Assembly (NCBI GenBank): GCA_009684515.1
Contig: WKKS01000005.1
Span: 62,001 to 126,000, forward strand
Reading direction: 5' to 3'
DNA from: Geobacter sp.
GTDB taxonomy: Bacteria; Desulfobacterota; Desulfuromonadia; Geobacterales; Pseudopelobacteraceae
DNA: 64,000 nt
Made by a program: the position numbers and the translations under genes
Shown: one piece after another, positions 1 through 8,329 of the stretch
Layout of the letters: each line of letters begins with the position of its first letter
How positions within the stretch are numbered: the stretch's first letter is position 1
The notes under the pieces: model-generated
What the model saw: the letters and a program-made list of their open reading frames with translations, nothing else
Told to the model about the DNA's origin: nothing
Databases searched by the model: none

Positions 1-1247
1 CCGGCATCAATCCCTACGGCGCCGGCGCCGGGCAATGTTTTGACTGCCACAACAGCGCAACTGCCGGGTCGGTTGTGCCAAGCGGGAAAACCCCCTGGGG
101 ATACAACTCGACCTTCGGCGCAACCGCCCCGATCATGGGATACAAAGATACACCCAAGTTTGGTCAGGCAACCAAGGGGTCAACAGCCAGATTCGCCGAA
201 CGTGAAAGCCGCAAAACCATGCTTGGCGGTCACCTGAAAGCTTCCGAGCCTGCCGGTTCACTGCCCAATCTTGTCAAGGATGCCGGTACGGTCAGCAGCG
301 GCACTGCCACTTCTATGGCTGACGGCGGCAAAAACTGGACTCCGGCGGATAAGTGGAAAAATATGTATCTCCTGGCGGTTGGCGGCGTCAACAGCGGCCA
401 GTTGCGTAAAATAACCGCCAGCAGCTCCACTGCGCTGACAGTTGAAGCCTTCGGCGCTAATTTTGAGGCCGGTAATAGCTACAAAATCGTTCCGTATTCC
501 ACGACAATTAACGGGCTTTGCACCCCCTGTCACGATCCGCACGGCGTAAGTCCGACTTTGGGAAGCAACCAGGCTTATGCGCTGCCGCTTCTCAAAGGCA
601 CCTATATGACCACTCCCTACAAGGAAGATTCTCCTCCTCCCGATCCGACCGGCACAAATGTCATGCCTGCTTCTCCGGCAGTGGCAAAGTCGTGGGGGAA
701 GGTAAAGACTTATGGCGGGCATCCGACACCTAATCAGCCGGTTGCCAAATATAATCTGGATCGCACCACATTCAGCGGTTCCAACCGCATATCTGAAAGC
801 GATGACAAGTTCGCCGGTTTGTGTGTGAACTGCCACAAGAAAGAAAACCTTACGGACGGCATCAATAAAAACCAGAATTTCAAGACAGTGGACCGGATTC
901 ATGAATCGGTCAAAGGATGGGGGGCCAATACGGAGCATTCCTTTACCTGTTCCAAATGCCATCAGCCGCATGTATCCGGCCTGCCAAGGCTGATGCAGAC
1001 CAACTGCCTCGACTACAGGCATCGTGGTAACAGGCCGTCCGGCGGAACATACTGGTCGGCTGACTCCCAAGCGTCAGGAACCGCACATAATTATAACGAA
1101 CATCGCGGTTACCCAATCGCCAGCACATTGGGCACGACCGGCACTCCGGAGGCGACTGCCAGTTGCCACGCCGGAGCGCCTATGAATGCAGGAACCTGGC
1201 CGGATAAAAACTACTGGAACAGTGTCACGCCTTGGTCGTTCCCGTAG
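1..1247 (+). CDS. Multihaem c-type cytochrome, 3' part (5' end outside window)
   Basis: The reading frame is open from the first complete codon at 3, so this is the C-terminal 414 residues of a larger protein. Four CXXCH haem motifs are visible: CFDCH (about 36-50), CTPCH, CVNCH and CSKCH. A later CLDYRH and an isolated SCH near the end are not haem motifs. It is clearly paralogous to the C-terminus of the giant cytochrome at 59378-64000: both share CFDCH-N, INGLCTPCHDPHGVSP, a CSKCH followed by NCLD-x2-HRG, and a C-terminus with TPW/SPW. The likely role is a periplasmic or extracellular electron carrier. Unlike the right-hand paralogue it carries about 70 extra residues before CTPCH. No terminator is visible before the next gene. 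Class is certain; partner and location are inference. Confidence 0.9.
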   Translation, partial: GINPYGAGAGQCFDCHNSATAGSVVPSGKTPWGYNSTFGATAPIMGYKDTPKFGQATKGSTARFAERESRKTMLGGHLKASEPAGSLPNLVKDAGTVSSGTATSMADGGKNWTPADKWKNMYLLAVGGVNSGQLRKITASSSTALTVEAFGANFEAGNSYKIVPYSTTINGLCTPCHDPHGVSPTLGSNQAYALPLLKGTYMTTPYKEDSPPPDPTGTNVMPASPAVAKSWGKVKTYGGHPTPNQPVAKYNLDRTTFSGSNRISESDDKFAGLCVNCHKKENLTDGINKNQNFKTVDRIHESVKGWGANTEHSFTCSKCHQPHVSGLPRLMQTNCLDYRHRGNRPSGGTYWSADSQASGTAHNYNEHRGYPIASTLGTTGTPEATASCHAGAPMNAGTWPDKNYWNSVTPWSFP

Positions 1248-1314
1248 TGGAAGCAAGCTTTACGGGCGCTTTTGAGGAAATGTTTGTGTTTAAAAATGCC
1301 GGAGGCAATTTTAT

Positions 1315-4300
1315 ATGAGCCGAAATTTTGAAATTAATAGCAAGAACCTGATATTCAGCTTCTCCACCATCCGTTATTCCCGCTTCGGACTCTGTCTGCT
1401 GGCGTTATTAATGCTGATTTGCACATTAATGCCGGTGTCAATGGCGCATGCAAAGGGTGGTGATACTGTCTCACCCTTCCCGGCAATCGATGTCAGAGCA
1501 GGTTTGCAATACGCCAAGGCGATGGCCGTGGATTCCACCGGGAACATCATCGTGGTCGGTTACATGAACAGCGGTTCCAGCAATGATTATCTAATTGCAA
1601 AATTCAAGGCTGACGGAAGCGGACTTGCCGCCTGGGCTCCAGTTTCCTATGGCAGCGGCGGAGACGACGTCGCAACGGCGGTGGCGATAGATTCGGCAGA
1701 CAATATTATCGTGACCGGCTACGTCTGGAACGGAGTTAATAATGACATCCATACCGTCAAGTACAACGGGGCCACCGGCACTGTGCTGTGGCAGCACACA
1801 TACGACGTTGCCGGCGGCAATGACACCGCAACCGCTATAGCTGTGGATAGTTCCGGCGACATATACGTGGCCGGATACTCGTTTAATGGAACCAGGCGCG
1901 ACGACTTTCTGGTTGTAAAATACCCGTCTGGCGGGGCAACTCCGGTATGGACAGAACTGTATGACGATACGGCCTATCCGAATAACGATAACCGTATCCA
2001 GTCGATTTACGCAGGTTCCGGCGGTTTTGCCGTAACCGGCTATTCTTCAAAGGGGGGGGCGGATTTTGACCTTCTTACACGCAAATACGCTTTTGATAAA
2101 TCTCTGATCCGGGAATGGCGCTACTCTTCTTCCGGAAGTCGTGACGACCGCGGAGTCGCTGTAAAACTTGATTCTGACGGAAATGTGATCGTGACCGGCT
2201 TTATCACAAATGCATCAAACAATACCGATATCTACACAGTCAAATACAGTCCCGGCAGTTCCACTCCGCTATGGGAGCAGATCTACGACGGCAACGGAAA
2301 TGATGAACCGAAAGGGTTGTGGGTAGACAGCGCTAAGGACGTATATGTAACCGGTTATACAACCACGCTGGGGGGCAATCAGGACTACTTCACGGTTCGC
2401 TATAGCAGCAATGGCGCGGAGCTGTGGAAAGCGATTCTGGATGCCGGAAACGGGTCAACTGATATTCCGGTCGGGATCGTCGCGGATAATTCGGCTGACG
2501 GAGCTGTTTTTGTGACCGGTTACAGCACGGTTTCTGGCAGTGAGGATTATCTGACGGTGAAATACAAAAAGGATAACGGAGCGCTGCTCTGGGAAAAGAG
2601 CTGGAACGGTTCCGGCAACAAGAATGACCGTCCGGTTGGAATCGCACTGGAACCGGCCGGTGGGGCGAACCCCGGAAATGTCTGCGTGGCCGGTTGGTCT
2701 GATGGTGCAACAGGTTATGATTTCGCGGCGGTCAAATATGACTTCGGCGCGTTGAACGCTCCCGGCGGCTTGTCCGCCGTCGCCGCCTCCAATAGCTCAA
2801 TCACACTGAACTGGAAGGATAACTCTTCGAATGAAGACCGGTTTTATATCCAGCGGAAACTGGGGGAATCCGGAACTTTTGCCGATATAGCAACCGTTCC
2901 GGCTACTTTGCCCGCCAATACGATCACTTATACAGATACCGGGCTTGCCGCCAATAATTACTATTATTACCGGGTACGTGCTTTCAACGCTTCCAACGGA
3001 GATTCCTACTACAGCAATGAAGCGCGCGCACTGACAAAAGTTGTAAGTTATGATTCGCCAGTTTGGAAGTTCATCTACAATAATGCCGATAATCTGGAGG
3101 ATATCGCCACGGCAATTACGGTCGGCAGTGACGATCATCCTGTTGTAACCGGCTACAGCAATCAATCGGAAGAGGGTGTGCCGGGACAGTATTCATACGA
3201 TTACATGACCATCAAGGTTGATCGTGCCAACGACCAGCTGATTAAATGGAAGGCGGTCTACGATAGTGGCGACGGCGGCACCGACATGGCGTCCGGTGTG
3301 GCGCTGGACAGCAGTGGTAACGTGATTGTGACCGGTACGGCCTACCTTTCAGGCGGTTCGGAGAAAAGCGACGATCTTTATACCATTAAATACGAAACTT
3401 CCACCCATACGGATCCTGTCAGCAACCCTCCCTTCATGTGGGACCACCAGTACGGCACGCAGGCCGGTATCGATTTGGCCACGGCTATTGCAATGGTGCG
3501 GGACGGCTCCAATAACAGCGTCGTCATCGGTTACGGCGGAAATCCCGCCGGTAACGACGATATCTTTATCATTAAATACGCCGCCGACGGCAGCCGGCCC
3601 TGGACGCCGATAGTTTACGACAGCGGGCGAAATGACCATCCTACGGCTGTGGCGCTGGACAAGTCCGGAAATATTTTTGTGACCGGCTACAGCTACGATA
3701 CCGCTGCCGATCCTTCCGGCAGCTATGACTGGTTTACTGCCAAGTATGATGGCAGCAGCGGCGCTTTGATCTGGTCAGATACCTACAACAGCAGTTACGG
3801 CGATGACGTTGCCACTTCGATAGATGTGGATAATGCCGGAAATGCGTACGTTACCGGTTATGCCGAAAATGCGGCTGGATACTACGATTTCCATACAATC
3901 AAATATGACGGGGCGGCGTCGCCGACCAATCGCAGGATTTGGGAGAAGAGCTACAATAACCCGGCAAACCTTGACGATCAGCCTGTGACGGTCAAAGTTG
4001 ATCCGATCGATGGAGCGGTCGTGGTGGCCGGCACCAGTTTTGTAAGCGCAACCGACAGTGATTTTCACCTGATCCGTTATAACTCAGCCGACGGCGCGGT
4101 CATCTGGGACAGGAATTTCGACGTGCCCGGCAAATACGATTATCTGATGGCAATGACGATGGATTCATCCGGATACATTTATCTGGCAGGAAACAGCCGT
4201 ACCGGACCGTACACCAATGCTGCGTACGATGATTCCTCCGATGTAATGTCGCTGATTTACGATCATGAAGGTACTTTTCTGGGAGCGATGACATACAATG

Positions 4301-7300
4301 GCTCGGCCAACAAACAGGATGAGGCAACCTCGATCGCAGTCAATTACCAGGGTGAAGCCTTTATCGCCGGATCGACCAAAAACGCGCTCAATGATGACTA
4401 TCTGGTCTACAAGCAGAAGAATAACTACATCCTGGTTCCGGCTCCTTTTGTACCGGCGCCGCAGCCTGATTACAGCAAGGTTAACCTGACCTGGCGCGAA
4501 AACACTCCCGGCACGTCATTCCGGATCGAACGGACTTTGGGGCCATCCACTCCCCTCAGTGTCTGGGGTCTGGTAACCACAGCGTCATCAGGCACAACCA
4601 CCTATCAGGACAGCGGTTTGGCGGCAGGCACTAATTATTGTTATCGGATTGACGCCTATAGCGGCAGTCTGAATTCCCGTAAAATAGAAAGATGCGTTAC
4701 CACCAGTCTGGGCGCTCCAGCTCTGAATCCGCTGTCGGTTGACTCGGCAACCCAGATTACGCTGGATTGGAGTCAGGTGGCCGATAATGCCGGATACAGA
4801 ATCGAACGCAAAATAACCGCAGGGGGCGTCTGGGCCGAACTGACCACCAAAACGGCGGGCCAAACTTCCCATGTTGACAGCGGTCTTACCCCGGGCACGA
4901 TCTATTATTACCGGGTCAGCACGATTAGTGAAGCAGGCTTTTCACTGCCCGGCAGCGAACTTAATGCAGTTACAAAACCGGCTGCGCCTTCCATGTCAGC
5001 CAACGGAACTGTTACTTCAGCCTCGGTGGTGGTCAACTGGACCGACGTTGCGGGAGAAACCGGATTTAAGATCGAACGCAAGGAGGGGGCGGCCGGGAGT
5101 TGGTCTCAGGTTAACACACGCGGGACGAATGTTCTCACCTACACAGATACCGGTCTGAATGCGAACACCCAGTATTATTACCGGGTCAGAGCCTACAATG
5201 CATCCGGAGACTCCAGCTACAGCGGAGAGCAGGTCGCTTTAACCAAATTCACCAGTCCAAACCTGTCAAGCGCCGCAGGTACAGCTACCAACAAGGTCGA
5301 TCTGGTCTGGTCAAATGTTGCCGGTAATACCGGATATACAATTCAGTATTCGGCCTGCTCCCAGAACGGTGCTACCTATGGGGCATCATACTGTACCAAT
5401 CCGGCCTATTACTCGACCTGGAACAATCTGGCAGCGGGGACTGACGTGATTGGTTACCAGGTTGGCTCTCTTGTGCCCGGTTATGCCTACAGTTTCCGTG
5501 TCATTGCCAACACTGCCGGCAACAGTTCCGATCCGAGTAATACCATCATTGGATGGACCCAAATGACCGGTCCGACGCTCACTATCACTCCGGCATCGGA
5601 AACGTCCCTGACAATCAGTTGGGGGGATATTGCGGGAGAGACCAATTACACCCTGGAACGTAAGTTGGGAGTGGCCGGAACCTGGGCCGAGCTGGCCGGT
5701 TCCATCGGCATGGCTGCCAACACTACAACCAAAACAGATACCGGCCTTAGTCTTTCAACCCAGTACTGCTACCAGGTCAAGGCCTACAGCACAAATATTA
5801 ACGGCCCTTCGGCAGTCTATAACTCCAACAGTTCACCGGAACAGTGTCTTTTTACGCCTCTGGCCGCACCGGTTCAGAATGCGCCATCCGGTGTCACCTC
5901 CGCCCAGGTTGCTCTCTCCTGGAGCAACGTGACCGGCAACACCGGTTACGAGGTGCAGCGCTGCAACTACTACGATATGCAAATCCCGCAAAATTCGACT
6001 AACCCGGCCTATCTCAATAATGATACTTATTGGAATACCTGCTCCACTGTTGCCACTTTGGCAGCTGACACACTGACCTATCAAAACACCGGGCTGGTTG
6101 CGGGATATACCTACCGCTACAGGATTCGGGATTCCTACAGCGGCGGATATTCGGCCTGGAGCAACGCACAGGCGATCACCACCATTCCCACAGCGCCATC
6201 GCTGAACGTTCCCACGTCTCCTTCGACTTCCCAGATTAACCTCGTCTGGAACAACACCAATGGCGAGACCGGCTTCAATCTGGAATGGAAACAACGCACC
6301 GGCGCCGATTGCAGTGCCGGAGCCTGGGGAGGGCCAATCCCCATGTCGCAGAACCTGACAACCTACAGCCATGCGTCCCTCGCCGCCGGGACCTATTACT
6401 GTTACCGAATTTATGCCTCCAACAGTGCGGGGAACTCTTTCTACAGCGCGGAGCGGAGCCAGACAACTCTGGCAGTCCCGCCATCCGTGAGCGATCCGAG
6501 CGGCGTGACCGCGGCACAAGCCATTTTGAGCTGGAGCCAGATAAGCGGAAATACCGGATACAAAATCGAGCGCAAAACCGGTGTCAGCGGTGCCTGGAGT
6601 ACGATAATCACGACCGCCGCCGACGCAACTTCTTACACCAACAGCGGATTGTCGGCCGGAACTAATTATTACTACCGCATAAGCACCAATAATGCCGCTG
6701 GTTCATCGGCGGCCAGTTCCGAAGTGTCAACCACCACGACCCCGCTTGCTCCGTCAGTCACGGCAACGACCGTTTCGGCTGATCGCATCGATTTGTCGTG
6801 GACGGTCAAATCGGGGGCAACCAATTACAAGATTGAACGAAAAACCGGGGCGGGCAGCTACAGCCAGATAGATGATGTGACTGCGGGGTATGTTGAAAAT
6901 TACTGCGGCTATGATTTCCCCACCGTCGCCTGCCCATCGCTGTCATCAGTTGCAACAGTTTATGCGAGTGGCGGACTGACCGGAAATACGACCTATTGTT
7001 ATCAATTGAAAGCCTGGAATCTCACCGGCGGCGATTCTGCCTACAGTGTCGAAAAATGCGCTACAACCTCTGCCGTGTCGAGCCAGAACCTGTCAGCATC
7101 CGCCGTCAACTCGGCTAAAATAAGACTGGATTGGACAGCGGTGGCATGCGTTCCGATTGGCTGCGACAACCCTGACGGTTTTGAAATCGAACGGCAGGTC
7201 CGTTATGGCAACTGGGTCAGGTTGGCTGTCGTTGGAGGCACAACCTTGAGTTACATTGACACGATTTCGATCGAACCGAACAAGCAATACAGTTACCGGG

Positions 7301-7395
7301 TGAAAACATTCAAGGGGAGCGATAAGTCCCCCTACAGCAACACCGCTACGGCGACCACACCGACTTATGCTTCCAGTCCATCGAGCTGTCCGTAG
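1315..7395 (+). CDS. Giant exported beta-propeller / fibronectin type III protein
   Basis: 2026 residues. The start is supported by a GGAGG ribosome site a few bases upstream. Residues about 25-47 form an export signal ending in a hydrophobic run and AHA. Residues about 55-475 are SBBP-like propeller repeats, recognised by recurring VAVDSxGNIxVTGY followed by D(F/Y)xxxKY. One FN3 domain (about 480-575) leads to a second propeller (about 580-1040) and then ten further FN3 domains to the C-terminus, recognised by recurring LxWxxVxGxTGYxIERK and YYYRV. No enzyme motif was seen. It lies directly after a multihaem cytochrome and before two other exported beta-sandwich proteins, which suggests a cell-surface scaffold or adhesin working with the cytochrome. 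Several FN3 units carry cysteines that could form disulfides. Domain content is seen; function is inferred. Confidence 0.88.
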   Translation: MSRNFEINSKNLIFSFSTIRYSRFGLCLLALLMLICTLMPVSMAHAKGGDTVSPFPAIDVRAGLQYAKAMAVDSTGNIIVVGYMNSGSSNDYLIAKFKADGSGLAAWAPVSYGSGGDDVATAVAIDSADNIIVTGYVWNGVNNDIHTVKYNGATGTVLWQHTYDVAGGNDTATAIAVDSSGDIYVAGYSFNGTRRDDFLVVKYPSGGATPVWTELYDDTAYPNNDNRIQSIYAGSGGFAVTGYSSKGGADFDLLTRKYAFDKSLIREWRYSSSGSRDDRGVAVKLDSDGNVIVTGFITNASNNTDIYTVKYSPGSSTPLWEQIYDGNGNDEPKGLWVDSAKDVYVTGYTTTLGGNQDYFTVRYSSNGAELWKAILDAGNGSTDIPVGIVADNSADGAVFVTGYSTVSGSEDYLTVKYKKDNGALLWEKSWNGSGNKNDRPVGIALEPAGGANPGNVCVAGWSDGATGYDFAAVKYDFGALNAPGGLSAVAASNSSITLNWKDNSSNEDRFYIQRKLGESGTFADIATVPATLPANTITYTDTGLAANNYYYYRVRAFNASNGDSYYSNEARALTKVVSYDSPVWKFIYNNADNLEDIATAITVGSDDHPVVTGYSNQSEEGVPGQYSYDYMTIKVDRANDQLIKWKAVYDSGDGGTDMASGVALDSSGNVIVTGTAYLSGGSEKSDDLYTIKYETSTHTDPVSNPPFMWDHQYGTQAGIDLATAIAMVRDGSNNSVVIGYGGNPAGNDDIFIIKYAADGSRPWTPIVYDSGRNDHPTAVALDKSGNIFVTGYSYDTAADPSGSYDWFTAKYDGSSGALIWSDTYNSSYGDDVATSIDVDNAGNAYVTGYAENAAGYYDFHTIKYDGAASPTNRRIWEKSYNNPANLDDQPVTVKVDPIDGAVVVAGTSFVSATDSDFHLIRYNSADGAVIWDRNFDVPGKYDYLMAMTMDSSGYIYLAGNSRTGPYTNAAYDDSSDVMSLIYDHEGTFLGAMTYNGSANKQDEATSIAVNYQGEAFIAGSTKNALNDDYLVYKQKNNYILVPAPFVPAPQPDYSKVNLTWRENTPGTSFRIERTLGPSTPLSVWGLVTTASSGTTTYQDSGLAAGTNYCYRIDAYSGSLNSRKIERCVTTSLGAPALNPLSVDSATQITLDWSQVADNAGYRIERKITAGGVWAELTTKTAGQTSHVDSGLTPGTIYYYRVSTISEAGFSLPGSELNAVTKPAAPSMSANGTVTSASVVVNWTDVAGETGFKIERKEGAAGSWSQVNTRGTNVLTYTDTGLNANTQYYYRVRAYNASGDSSYSGEQVALTKFTSPNLSSAAGTATNKVDLVWSNVAGNTGYTIQYSACSQNGATYGASYCTNPAYYSTWNNLAAGTDVIGYQVGSLVPGYAYSFRVIANTAGNSSDPSNTIIGWTQMTGPTLTITPASETSLTISWGDIAGETNYTLERKLGVAGTWAELAGSIGMAANTTTKTDTGLSLSTQYCYQVKAYSTNINGPSAVYNSNSSPEQCLFTPLAAPVQNAPSGVTSAQVALSWSNVTGNTGYEVQRCNYYDMQIPQNSTNPAYLNNDTYWNTCSTVATLAADTLTYQNTGLVAGYTYRYRIRDSYSGGYSAWSNAQAITTIPTAPSLNVPTSPSTSQINLVWNNTNGETGFNLEWKQRTGADCSAGAWGGPIPMSQNLTTYSHASLAAGTYYCYRIYASNSAGNSFYSAERSQTTLAVPPSVSDPSGVTAAQAILSWSQISGNTGYKIERKTGVSGAWSTIITTAADATSYTNSGLSAGTNYYYRISTNNAAGSSAASSEVSTTTTPLAPSVTATTVSADRIDLSWTVKSGATNYKIERKTGAGSYSQIDDVTAGYVENYCGYDFPTVACPSLSSVATVYASGGLTGNTTYCYQLKAWNLTGGDSAYSVEKCATTSAVSSQNLSASAVNSAKIRLDWTAVACVPIGCDNPDGFEIERQVRYGNWVRLAVVGGTTLSYIDTISIEPNKQYSYRVKTFKGSDKSPYSNTATATTPTYASSPSSCP

Positions 7396-7446
7396 TTTGC
7401 GACAGGGCGATGGACTGCCGATATCAGGAACAGGTGTCAGAAGAAT

Positions 7447-8301
7447 ATGAAAAAAAAGCTTGGCTTGTTAATGCTGTTCTTGTTGTTGCTTGCGGCACAA
7501 TTCGCAGCTGGTGAGGAACTTGGGAATGGGCGTTTGACCGGAATTCTGGCGCGCCAGGATGGCCGCCAACTGTCGCATGGGGTACTGTACCTGTTCAATG
7601 GCGCCGCCGGGCCTCCGCCCGTCATCGAAAAATACTGGCGGATTCCGGATCAGACCGCCGAGCTTGACGATCAGGGGCGCTTTGACCTGGAACTGACTCC
7701 CGGGACTTATTATCTCGCCTATATCAAACATGACAATCCGAACGATGTCGGACCTCCCAAAAATGGTGAGATTATCTGGGTTGGCAGGGATTTGAACAGT
7801 CAGCCCATTGCATATCGGCTTGGGCCCGGGGAGATGCTCAATCTCGGCAGGCTCTCCGAAGCTGTCCCCTACGATCCCGCTATGATCAAGGTCGGAAATG
7901 GGGTGATTACAGCAATCGAAGGGCGAATTGTCGGCGAGGATGACAAACCGATTGCGGATGCGGCCGTATTCGCTTTTATGACACCAACCACAGTCGGAAG
8001 ACCGTTATTCACATCCGAACTCAGCGACAACCTCGGCAGGTTTCTGCTTCGTGTAGAGAGAGGCGGAACCTATTATTTGAAAGTTCGCGGAAAACATGGT
8101 GGCGGGCAGCCAGGACAAGATTCGATACTTGATGGCGAAAGGGATGAAAGGCTGGCCGCAGTTACCGTTGCAACAGGCGAAATTGTGAAGGGTGTTATTC
8201 ATAAGGCGCTAACCCTGCGCGGGCGCAAATCCAAAAGAAAATCGCCGACCGGCAACGAATCAGGCCGGTCATCAGGGCGCCATGCTGATCTGGATAATTA
8301 A
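7447..8301 (+). CDS. Exported carboxypeptidase-regulatory-like domain protein
   Basis: 284 residues with an N-terminal signal peptide (KKK then a leucine-rich core ending near QFAAG). Two beta-sandwich modules of the carboxypeptidase-regulatory/Cna-B-like type follow, each with the pattern D-x-G-x-F-x-(L/V)-x-(L/V)-x-P/R-G-x-Y-Y-L. The first module contains GPPPVIEKYWRIPD, matched by GPPPASEKYLRVPD in the protein at 52428-53222, so the two are paralogues along their length. The C-terminus is basic and probably disordered. No catalytic residues were recognised; such domains usually give structural or transthyretin-like folds in envelope proteins. It sits between the FN3 giant and another protein of the same domain type, overlapping the long form of the next frame. 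The substrate or partner is unknown. Confidence 0.8.
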   Translation: MKKKLGLLMLFLLLLAAQFAAGEELGNGRLTGILARQDGRQLSHGVLYLFNGAAGPPPVIEKYWRIPDQTAELDDQGRFDLELTPGTYYLAYIKHDNPNDVGPPKNGEIIWVGRDLNSQPIAYRLGPGEMLNLGRLSEAVPYDPAMIKVGNGVITAIEGRIVGEDDKPIADAAVFAFMTPTTVGRPLFTSELSDNLGRFLLRVERGGTYYLKVRGKHGGGQPGQDSILDGERDERLAAVTVATGEIVKGVIHKALTLRGRKSKRKSPTGNESGRSSGRHADLDN

Positions 8302-8329
8302 TGTCAAAGCAGTGAAGGCGGGTGGACAC

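Noticed and set aside
1000..1030. CLDYRH near the end of the left cytochrome as a damaged haem site
   Set aside because: The right paralogue has CLDVKH at the same place, so it is a conserved non-haem feature, not a mutation.
5833..6519. Long minus-strand open frames within the FN3 gene
   Set aside because: They lie opposite a repetitive, clearly coding gene with a good start and signal; no ribosome sites or domain matches.
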